Below are positions 29,212 through 36,639 of a DNA stretch of 64,000 bases, piece by piece (position 1 is the first letter of the stretch; every line of letters starts with the position of its first letter). The stretch covers positions 124,001 through 188,000 of the forward strand of contig NZ_JAASQR010000003.1 in NCBI RefSeq assembly GCF_011762025.1. The letters run 5' to 3'. A program made the position numbers and the translations under genes. The notes beneath the pieces are model-generated. The model had not been told where the DNA came from. It saw nothing but the letters and a program-made list of their open reading frames with translations, and did not search any database. This stretch comes from Sphingobium vermicomposti. GTDB taxonomy: Bacteria; Pseudomonadota; Alphaproteobacteria; Sphingomonadales; Sphingomonadaceae.

Positions 29212-29955
29212 TCATTCGCGATTGCCCATGAACCGCAGCAGGAACATGAACATGTTGATAAAGTCGAGATACAGGCTCAACGCCCCCATCACCACCGACT
29301 TGCCCATCATATCCGTGCCCGCGACCTGAGCATAAATGCTCTTGATCTTCTGCGTGTCATAAGCCGTCAGACCCGCAAACAGCAGGACGCCGATGAAGCT
29401 GACCACCATGTCCATCGCGCTGGATTGCAGGAACAGGTTGATCAACATCGCGACCAGCAGGCCGACCACGCCCATGATCAGGAAGGTGCCGAAGCCCGAC
29501 AGATCCTTCTTCGTAGTATAGCCCCACAGGCTAAGGCCCGCGAACGCCGCCGCCGTCGCAAAGAATGTCTGCGCGATCGACGCCTGCGTGTACATCAGGA
29601 ATATGGACGATAGCGACAGCCCCATCACCGCCGCATAGGCCCAATAGATGGCCTGAGCTGCCGGCGTCGACAGCTTGCCGATGCCAAAGCTCAACACCAT
29701 CACGAACAGCAAGGGCGAAAACATGATGACATATTTCAATATGCCCGGCTGCAACAGGATCTGCGCCGCGGGCGAGTTCATCCCGCCCCAGGAAAACAGC
29801 AACGCGACGATGCCCGTCAGCAGCACGCCGCTCGTCATATAATTATAGACGGACAGCATGTAACTGCGCAGGCCAGCGTCATACGCCTCCCCTCGCGCTA
29901 CAGTCGTGCCGCCAAAGCTCGCCATGCCGGAGCGGGGATCGGACCAATTGGCCAT
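29212..29955 (-). CDS. Bax inhibitor-1/YccA family membrane protein
   Basis: 247 residues with seven hydrophobic segments from about residue 33 onward. The C-terminal YDTQKIKSIYAQ and LSLYLDFINMFMFLLRFMG are the UPF0005/BI-1 signature. It is an inner-membrane protein of the TMBIM type. Bacterial relatives include a pH-dependent calcium leak and the FtsH-associated YccA. Confidence 0.93.
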   Translation of the reverse strand: MANWSDPRSGMASFGGTTVARGEAYDAGLRSYMLSVYNYMTSGVLLTGIVALLFSWGGMNSPAAQILLQPGILKYVIMFSPLLFVMVLSFGIGKLSTPAAQAIYWAYAAVMGLSLSSIFLMYTQASIAQTFFATAAAFAGLSLWGYTTKKDLSGFGTFLIMGVVGLLVAMLINLFLQSSAMDMVVSFIGVLLFAGLTAYDTQKIKSIYAQVAGTDMMGKSVVMGALSLYLDFINMFMFLLRFMGNRE

Positions 29956-30075
29956 GGGAAAATCTCCTTCGCCGACGCTCTTCCGCCGGTGACCCTATTA
30001 TCGGCATATATGGCCATCAATTCAAGCGTAGAGCGCAATGCTGACTCGACGCCGCACTCATTCTATATAGTCGGC

Positions 30076-30636
30076 ATGCACCGGCTGTTCATCGCCATCC
30101 GTCCGCCCGCCGAAATCCGCGCGAGACTGCTGTCCCTGCCCGGCAACATAGCTGGCGCACGATGGCAGGATGACATGCAATTGCACCTGACGCTGCGCTT
30201 CATCGGGGAGGTCGGCCCGCATCAGGCGCAAGATGTGGCCGACGCGCTGGACCTGATCCACTTTGCCCCATTTTCCATCGCGCTCGCCGGCTTGGGGCAA
30301 TTCGAACGAAAAGGCCGGGTGGACACGATCTGGGCTGGCGTCCAGCCACGGGATGCCTTGGCCCAACTGCACAAAAAGGTCGATCGCGCCTGCGTTCTGG
30401 CCGGACTGCCTGCGGAAGAACGCGCCTATCTTCCCCATATCACCCTGGCCCGGCTGAGCCGCACAGCAGGACCTACCCGCGCATTTCTTGAACAGAATGC
30501 CGGGCTTTCAAGCCAGCCCTTCCCAGTCGACAGCTTTGCCCTTTTCGAAAGCCATCTGGGTCAATCCGGCGCAGTCTATCACCAGGCAGCGCTATATCGT
30601 GCCGCGCCCGACGACCTTGAGCGAACACAGGAATAA
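30076..30636 (+). CDS. thpR: RNA 2',3'-cyclic phosphodiesterase
   Basis: 186 residues from the ATG at 30076, where the family start HRLFIAIRPP begins. The two catalytic HxTx motifs are HLTLRFIGE and HITLARL. It opens 2',3'-cyclic phosphates on RNA ends (LigT/ThpR, 2H family). Confidence 0.93.
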   Translation: MHRLFIAIRPPAEIRARLLSLPGNIAGARWQDDMQLHLTLRFIGEVGPHQAQDVADALDLIHFAPFSIALAGLGQFERKGRVDTIWAGVQPRDALAQLHKKVDRACVLAGLPAEERAYLPHITLARLSRTAGPTRAFLEQNAGLSSQPFPVDSFALFESHLGQSGAVYHQAALYRAAPDDLERTQE

Positions 30637-30645
30637 CAGCGGCAC

Positions 30646-31191
30646 TTACCCGCCGGAAATCACCCCGCACGCCACCCGTCCACCAGCATTTCCAGCCGGA
30701 TCCGACCTGTTATCATCCGCCTGCGCGTGGATCACGATAGCCGCGCCGTCAGCGTCCAGCATCGGCATGCCGCCGCTGCCGAGCCTCGCGCCCGGTATTA
30801 CATATTCCATCTGACCCGAACCATCGGCACCCGCAATCATATTGGGCATGTCTCCCATATGCATCCCTGCCGGATTGTCCCTGCCATGCTGTCGACCGCT
30901 GGGATTCCAATGTCCACCGGCGCTGGTGAAATCGGGCGGCGTGCAATTGCCGGTGCCGTGGACATGGACGGCGTGCATACCCGGCGTCAGCCCCTTGGCA
31001 TCGACCATCACATGCAACCCGTCGGAAGCCTCCGTTACTCGGGCCTCCCCACGGGATGATCCATCCGCCGCCAACAACACAGCCGTAGCGGAAGTCGGCG
31101 CTACCCCTTCCGCGCTTTCGCCCTGCGTGGTGGCACAGCCAGCCAGCATCGCCGACGCTGACAAGGTCATGGCAAAGATGGAATATTTCAT
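30646..31191 (-). CDS. sodC: Cu-Zn superoxide dismutase, lipoprotein form
   Basis: 181 residues from the second in-frame ATG. The signal peptide ends in lipobox MLAGC, so it is anchored in the periplasm. Metal ligands lie in HAVHVHGTGNC and SAGGHWNP, with a further His in HMGDMPN and a late one in AIVIHAQADD. The disulfide cysteines are in GTGNC and GRVACGV. It removes superoxide outside the cytoplasm. Confidence 0.94.
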   Translation of the reverse strand: MKYSIFAMTLSASAMLAGCATTQGESAEGVAPTSATAVLLAADGSSRGEARVTEASDGLHVMVDAKGLTPGMHAVHVHGTGNCTPPDFTSAGGHWNPSGRQHGRDNPAGMHMGDMPNMIAGADGSGQMEYVIPGARLGSGGMPMLDADGAAIVIHAQADDNRSDPAGNAGGRVACGVISGG

Positions 31192-31401
31192 GACGAGCTG
31201 CACTCCAAATTGAACCTGTTAAGCAAACGCGATCGGGATGGCTTTTGTTGCGTAGCCGTCACTCTCGCACTGGCTGGGCCATTTCGTAAGTCATTGCGAA
31301 AAGCCATGAACCTGTTCCTGTGCCTGAAATTGCCAGAAAACCCACGGTCTACGGATGCACCCCCGGATCATGCAATTACAAATCGGCACGATCCCATAAG
31401 A

Positions 31402-31429
31402 AAGGGGCCAGTCTTTCGACCGGCCCCTT
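31402..31429 (-). terminator. terminator after the OmpA-family gene
   Basis: AAGGGGCC (31402-31409) pairs with GGCCCCTT (31422-31429). On the minus strand a TTTCTT run follows. Confidence 0.85.
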
Positions 31430-31461
31430 CCATTTCTTCCGTCCCGAAAGACGAAATATTC

Positions 31462-32511
31462 TTACTGACCCGAACCCGGACCGTAGGTGATTTCCACGCG
31501 ACGGTTCTGCAGTTCGCGAACACCGTCGGCGGTTTCGACGCGGGGGTTCGATTCACCGAACGCCTGGGTCGTCATCACACCATCGGGGATGCCCTTCGAA
31601 GCCATGTAGGCCTTGACGGCATCAGCGCGACGCTGCGACAGGCCGACGTTGTACGAGGCCGAACCCGAACGGTCCGCATAACCCGCCAGCATGACCTGGG
31701 CGCTGCCGCAGTTGCTGTAGGCCGAAACCGCGTTGTCCAGAATGGTGGCGGCGTCAGGCGTGACGTCTGCCTTGTCCCATTCGAAGAACACGATGTACGG
31801 TCCAGGGCTGCACTCAGCGACCGGGGGAGGCGGCGGCGGGGGCGGCGGAGGCGGCGGAGGCGGCGGGGGAGGCGGCGGCGGAGCAGCCGGCTCACCGAAG
31901 TTATACGCCAGACCCAGCAGCAAGCTGTGCGTACGCAGCTTGGTCGACACGTCCGAACCAGCCGGACCAGCGGTCGGGAATGCGTTCACCAGGTTGATGT
32001 CGTCCTGGTTGAAGAAGCGATACTTCAGCGAGACATCGACGTTGTTGGTCAGCGGATAACGAACGCCAGCGATTGCCTGCCAGGCGAAGCCCGTGTCGGA
32101 ATCGTTGACCAGGTCGTTGGCCAGTTTGGCGCGCGAAACGCCGACACCGCCGCCGACAAAGCCCTGCAGGCCATCATCAGCACCGAAGTCCAGCAAGCCG
32201 TTCAGCATGAACGACAGAGCCGAGGCCGAACCACCAAAGTTGCTCTTGTCCAGATCGACCTTGGCGCGCTTGTAAGCGGCTTCGGCTTCCAGGCGGAAAC
32301 CACCGAAGTCATAACCGATCACGGCATCGCCGTCCCAGCCCTTGTGGTAGTCCACGTCAGGCACGGTCACGCCCGGGGTGAATTCAATGTCCTGATCTTC
32401 GACAATCATGACGCCAGAGTCGATACCGATGTACCAGCTGTCGTCACGCGCCAAGGCCGGAGTGGCCAGGGCAGTAGTCGCAAGCGCAGCCGCGAGGGCA
32501 AGCTTCCGCAT
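31462..32511 (-). CDS. OmpA-family outer-membrane porin
   Basis: 349 residues from the ATG at 32511 (GGGGAA upstream). The signal peptide ends ALATPALA. An eight-strand barrel region (about residues 24-205) is followed by a linker of 20 consecutive prolines. A C-terminal OmpA domain (NVGLSQRRADAVKAYM, NRRVEITY) binds peptidoglycan. It is probably abundant: it has its own promoter-like upstream signals and a strong terminator. Confidence 0.94.
   Translation of the reverse strand: MRKLALAAALATTALATPALARDDSWYIGIDSGVMIVEDQDIEFTPGVTVPDVDYHKGWDGDAVIGYDFGGFRLEAEAAYKRAKVDLDKSNFGGSASALSFMLNGLLDFGADDGLQGFVGGGVGVSRAKLANDLVNDSDTGFAWQAIAGVRYPLTNNVDVSLKYRFFNQDDINLVNAFPTAGPAGSDVSTKLRTHSLLLGLAYNFGEPAAPPPPPPPPPPPPPPPPPPPPVAECSPGPYIVFFEWDKADVTPDAATILDNAVSAYSNCGSAQVMLAGYADRSGSASYNVGLSQRRADAVKAYMASKGIPDGVMTTQAFGESNPRVETADGVRELQNRRVEITYGPGSGQ
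31822..31881. repeat. 60-nt run of 20 proline codons in the OmpA-family gene
   Basis: Twenty CCN codons, mixed CCG, CCT and CCC, code for an uninterrupted polyproline linker between barrel and peptidoglycan-binding domain. Such runs can slip in replication and stall ribosomes without EF-P. Confidence 0.9.
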
Positions 32512-32553
32512 TTGGATTCCCCTTTCAAAAGTGTCACGAAGGACTGTGGAAAC

Positions 32554-32582
32554 CATGTATCGGCAAGAAAGTTTCATGGCAA
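32554..32582 (-). promoter_or_regulatory. candidate sigma-70 promoter for the OmpA-family gene
   Basis: On the minus strand TTGCCA (32582-32577), a 17-nt spacer, and TACATG (32559-32554) lie 43-71 nt before the start codon. Confidence 0.4.
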
Positions 32583-32688
32583 GTCCACATTTGCCGGAAC
32601 TGTTGCGTTTTTACATCACCAATCGCGAACGTCCCGGCGTCGAAGCTAATATAAAAGGCCCTTCATGTAATAATGGCGGCCGCGCAAG

Positions 32689-33192
32689 TCACGGCGCGAT
32701 CAGTCCATGGTGCCGCATGGCCGCCAGCATAGCGTTGATGCAGCTTCGGGCTTCACTATCGACAGTTGCGCCTCCGGCGGCATCAGTAATTGCCGCGACC
32801 TGGGTCCCAACCACACGCACGCCATCTACATACAGCCCCTCTGCGCCCAGACCTGCGTCCTGCCAGACGCCGCCCAGATAGTGCATGCTGTTCCCTCGGT
32901 CGGCGACCCACATGGACAATCCTGTGCGCGGCGCTGCAAATCGCCATCCGCCTTCGGTCCAGCAGGCAACGGCGTCCTCCCGTCCGGCCCACGCCCCGGT
33001 CGCCCCAGCCGCGACGATCCAGCAATCCCCGGTGTCCGGGTCCAATGGCGGCGCATTCTCATCGGCGCTTTCGACCTGCCCGTGTAACAGCATGTCGATG
33101 CGCGCCAGCGCCTCATTATGAAAGACTTCCTTCTGCGCCTGTCCCGAAAAAAGCTGCGGCAATGCCCATCGGGGCGTCACGTCCGTCGTCAT
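32689..33192 (-). CDS. DUF2793 protein at the distal end of the GTA cluster
   Basis: 167 residues, beginning TPRWALPQLFSGQAQKEVFHNEAL, the DUF2793 signature. The family is found in phage tail or GTA regions of alphaproteobacteria. Its stable beta-rich middle (GDCWIVAAGATGAW, FAAPRTGLSMWV) suggests an outer tail-fibre or surface-contact part. It follows gp15 by 23 nt and is the last minus-strand gene of the cluster. Confidence 0.82.
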   Translation of the reverse strand: MTTDVTPRWALPQLFSGQAQKEVFHNEALARIDMLLHGQVESADENAPPLDPDTGDCWIVAAGATGAWAGREDAVACWTEGGWRFAAPRTGLSMWVADRGNSMHYLGGVWQDAGLGAEGLYVDGVRVVGTQVAAITDAAGGATVDSEARSCINAMLAAMRHHGLIAP

Positions 33193-33215
33193 AGTTCAAT
33201 ATCCTGTCCAAAGTT

Positions 33216-35414
33216 TCACAGCGAAAGCTGCAATCTGGTCGCCCGCCCCATGGCGAACGATCCGATCTGCCGGATCTCGACCGCCATTTCCCCGCCCCCG
33301 TCGGCGGCGACCATGGCGGCATCATATGTCCAGGCCGGAAACACCGTTTCCACCCGGCGGACCAGCGCGTCACCGTCCAGCACCTTCACTTCATATCGCT
33401 CGCTTTCCTCGGCCAGCGGAACATCGGACCCGCTCAGCCATCGCCACCCGCCCCTGCTCCGCCGCGTCCATGTGACGGTCCATCCGCCTCCTCCGTCAGG
33501 GACCGCTCCAGCATGAACCGGCGACGGCGGAACCAGCGCTTCTCCGCCTACGGTCAGCACCGCTTCGGATGGTTCCGCGTCGCCGACGCCAATCGCGGCC
33601 AGACGCAGCGCAGCGCCCGCTTCGATCCCGCTCTGCGTTACGAAAGGTTCGACCAGCCTGTCCTCTTCGACCAGCAGGAAAGGCTCATCGGCTTCATGCC
33701 CCACCATCGCCCATTCGGTTCCGCACAGCCCACGCCGCAACCCGTCCAGGCGGAAACTGAGCGGCCCGGTCTGCACCGCGCGCGAAAACTGGATCAGCTC
33801 GCGCCCTGCCAGAACAAGGTTTCGGCCCAGCGACAGGGCCGCTTCATCGGCATCGCCCAGTTCCCATTCCGCTGCCAGCAAGGTGACATGCAGGGAATGG
33901 CGCTCATCGATCATCGCCGCGCTGCCCGGCGGCAACAGTTCGTCCACCCGGCCCATCACGGCGGCAGGCGCGGTCCGGCCCACAGGGGTCGCTTCGCCCG
34001 TCGCGCCCATCGCAAACAGCGCAGCGCCCCGCCACCCCGCGCCACCGCTGGCCGCCGCGACGATCACCGGACTGGAAACCAGACCATCCCTTATCAAAGG
34101 CAGGTCGGCCAGCATCAGCGTCGTCGGGCCATGCGGCGCATCCTCCTGCCGCACAACCGCTCCAGAAGAAGCGCCCGGCGGCAGCATCGACTCCCCGCCC
34201 GGCACCCGCCGCAGGGTCAGGCGCACCGCCATCGCCTCCCATTCCCTCTCCTCGATCCGCCACCGGCCAGGCGCGCCTTCCACCCGCACCACATCGCCAG
34301 CATCGTGGCGCAACGCATCCCAGCCACAGCGCAACATGATGGTCGATCGCCCAGCCCACGCATGGGCCAGCCGCCGCGCCGACAGGAACCGCGCCGCGCC
34401 GCCCGAAAGCACCGCTGGCAGGTCGATGCCTTGCTCCACCCTGCCGGGGCCGGGTCGGCTGATCCGCTGGACCCCGGCCTGATAGTCCCGCTCCGCATCA
34501 TAATGGCGAAGCGACAGCGCCACCGGCACGCCCTCCGCCGCCGCGCCAGCCCGTTCGGCAGGGTCCAGCTTTCGCCCGTTGACCCGCTGACACAGATCGG
34601 CCTGGCGCAGCTCGGCCTCGTCCTCCTCGTCAGCGACCGTCCCGGCCAGCCGCAGGCCCGCTTCCCCGTCGATAAAGGCAAGGTCGTGCGCCTGCGCCAA
34701 AGGCATGATGGCATCGGCCACATCCGTCCCGCCCGCCGCAAAGCCGTCCACGTCGCCCAGACCCCCGGCACTCAACAGCCCGCCGCACAGATGCTGCGCG
34801 ATGAAACCGATGCCGACAGCGCCGTCATCGGCCTCCACCTCAAAGGTCAGCGACGGTATCCGGTTGCCAAAGTCCGCCAGTTGCAGGTCCTCGAACACTA
34901 CATAGGCGATGCCGCGATGCGCAGGCGTCTGGCTCAGCCCCTGCGCGGACGCGATCAGCGGGTCCACCGCCTGCGCCTCTCCGCCCATATGCAACCGGAA
35001 AGCGCCCAGTTCCGACTTGAAATCCCCCGCCGCGCCGCGCAGCAGATTGCCGTCCGCCCATATGCGCCGCACCGCCTTGATCTTCCGCGCCGACAACGCG
35101 ACCGCGAAGCTGGACGAATAGCTATAGCTGGTAACGCTGGGCCGCCCCTTGCCGCCGCCGCTCTTTTTCCGCTTCTCCTTCAGGTCCGTCGCCCAGATCA
35201 CCGTGCCCGCGACCCGCATCTTTCCGAATATTTTCGGCATCTGCGCGCCATAGGTGGACGTCTGGACCTGCAAATCGGCCAGTCGCCGTCCTTCCACGCC
35301 CTTGGGCTTGAACAGGACCGCCTGGTCCAGGCTGTTGCCGATCAATCCGCCGATCGCGGCGCCCAACGGCCCGCCAATCGCCGTGCCCAGCGCCGTCAGC
35401 ACGATAGTCGCCAT
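33216..35414 (-). CDS. GTA tail/baseplate protein gp15
   Basis: 732 residues. A hydrophobic start (MATIVLTALGTAIGGPLGAAIGGLIGNSLDQ) is followed by QTSTYGAQMPKIFGKMRVAGTVIWA, typical of the GTA gp15/phage tail hub family, with putative receptor-binding beta-domains after residue 300. The Rhodobacter gp15 is, from memory, about 1,300 residues because it includes a TIM-barrel module. That module seems absent here, while the neighbouring gp12 is unusually long. It lies at the tail tip. Confidence 0.87.
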   Translation of the reverse strand: MATIVLTALGTAIGGPLGAAIGGLIGNSLDQAVLFKPKGVEGRRLADLQVQTSTYGAQMPKIFGKMRVAGTVIWATDLKEKRKKSGGGKGRPSVTSYSYSSSFAVALSARKIKAVRRIWADGNLLRGAAGDFKSELGAFRLHMGGEAQAVDPLIASAQGLSQTPAHRGIAYVVFEDLQLADFGNRIPSLTFEVEADDGAVGIGFIAQHLCGGLLSAGGLGDVDGFAAGGTDVADAIMPLAQAHDLAFIDGEAGLRLAGTVADEEDEAELRQADLCQRVNGRKLDPAERAGAAAEGVPVALSLRHYDAERDYQAGVQRISRPGPGRVEQGIDLPAVLSGGAARFLSARRLAHAWAGRSTIMLRCGWDALRHDAGDVVRVEGAPGRWRIEEREWEAMAVRLTLRRVPGGESMLPPGASSGAVVRQEDAPHGPTTLMLADLPLIRDGLVSSPVIVAAASGGAGWRGAALFAMGATGEATPVGRTAPAAVMGRVDELLPPGSAAMIDERHSLHVTLLAAEWELGDADEAALSLGRNLVLAGRELIQFSRAVQTGPLSFRLDGLRRGLCGTEWAMVGHEADEPFLLVEEDRLVEPFVTQSGIEAGAALRLAAIGVGDAEPSEAVLTVGGEALVPPSPVHAGAVPDGGGGWTVTWTRRSRGGWRWLSGSDVPLAEESERYEVKVLDGDALVRRVETVFPAWTYDAAMVAADGGGEMAVEIRQIGSFAMGRATRLQLSL

Positions 35415-35422
35415 CTCGCCTC

Positions 35423-35827
35423 CTATATTGTTCGCCAGTAACCGATCACCGGCCAGGGTGACTCCCCCGGCATCTCCACCACGCGCCCCAGCCCCGCATG
35501 GGCATGGACATGGCCCCCCGGCACCACCACCATCAGATGCAACTGCAGCGGCCCCGGCCGCACCAGCGCCAGATCGCCCGGCTCGCCCTTCGCCACAGCG
35601 GCCAGCCCCGCCTGCGCCAGCCAGGCGCGGGCCAGGTCTTCATCCCCCGACCGCAGCCCATATCCACGCGGCGGCGCGCCTTGATGCCCAGCCGCTGCGA
35701 AAGCCAGCACCGCCAGCCCCACGCAATCGACGCCCTGCGCCACGCTGCGGCCATGCAGGCGAAAGGGCGCGCCCACCATGTCGCGCGCGGCGGCGACGAT
35801 GCGCGCCGCCTTATTCTCCCCGCTCAT
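35423..35827 (-). CDS. GTA gp14, NlpC/P60 tail peptidase
   Basis: 134 residues. The catalytic Cys is in QGVDCVGLAVLAF (about residue 35), with the catalytic His in the HLMVVVPGGHVHAH region. In GTAs this protein at the tail tip cuts peptidoglycan so that DNA can enter. The start overlaps the gp13 stop by ATGA. Confidence 0.9.
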   Translation of the reverse strand: MSGENKAARIVAAARDMVGAPFRLHGRSVAQGVDCVGLAVLAFAAAGHQGAPPRGYGLRSGDEDLARAWLAQAGLAAVAKGEPGDLALVRPGPLQLHLMVVVPGGHVHAHAGLGRVVEMPGESPWPVIGYWRTI

Positions 35828-36639
35828 GCGCCGGGATAGCGCGTCAAAAGGTCCGTCCCCGGCAGATAAGGCTCCCCCCGGAAATTCGCAGCATTGCCAA
35901 AGCGCGTGGCGCAACTTCCCAGCTGCCGGTCGCACCCTTCCGTCAACAGCGCCATCGTCCCCGCCTCCACCGCAAAATGCGGCGCGTCCGCCAGAGTCAG
36001 CGCGTCCTCGCCATTGTCGATGATCGCCTGCACCATCCCGCCGTTCGCGCCTGTCAACCAGCGCAGGCTGCCATAGCCATAGGCCCCCGCCGTCAGGCCA
36101 GCGACACTCACGACCGCATCCTCCACCCCGGTCACAGCCACGATCCTGCGCCGCCCCGCCATATCGACACGGCACTGCGCATCCCCCAGCTGCGCCCGGC
36201 AATCGGGCGACGTCGATGGCGCGACCGGCGCTTTCAACGCCGCCATCGCGCCCACCAGCTCCGCCGTGAAAGCCCCACCCCGGCAAGCGACGCTGCCTAT
36301 TTCACCCCGCGCCAGCAGCAGCCACAGGACGCCCGGCGCTTCCCACTCCGTCAGCCGCAACTCCAGCGCCGCCCCGTCCCAGCGCCCGGCCATCAAGTCG
36401 CGCTCGCTGATCGCGTCGGCGACCAGAGCGCCTTCCACATCGGTATCGCCGCCTTCCGCCGTGATCCGGCTATGGATCGCGGACGGCATCATCCCCGGCG
36501 CGGCGCGATAGCGTATGTGGCCGATCTCCAGGTCCCGGTCATGGCTGGTCAGCCCTATCGTCACCCCGTCCCGGCGCTCCAGCCGCCAGCAAAAGGCCAA
36601 CGTCGCCAGCGGCTTCTCCAACCCTTCCAGCCCGCTCAT
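35824..36639 (-). CDS. GTA gp13, DUF2163 protein
   Basis: 271 residues. An N-terminal DUF2163 part (TLAFCWRLERRDGVTIGLTSHDRDL) and a C-terminal BR0599-type domain (SPDCRAQLGDAQCRVDMA) with several conserved cysteines are both present. In GTAs it is a tail-tip component holding an iron-sulfur cluster. It is coupled by ATGA to both neighbours. Confidence 0.9.
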   Translation of the reverse strand: MSGLEGLEKPLATLAFCWRLERRDGVTIGLTSHDRDLEIGHIRYRAAPGMMPSAIHSRITAEGGDTDVEGALVADAISERDLMAGRWDGAALELRLTEWEAPGVLWLLLARGEIGSVACRGGAFTAELVGAMAALKAPVAPSTSPDCRAQLGDAQCRVDMAGRRRIVAVTGVEDAVVSVAGLTAGAYGYGSLRWLTGANGGMVQAIIDNGEDALTLADAPHFAVEAGTMALLTEGCDRQLGSCATRFGNAANFRGEPYLPGTDLLTRYPGA

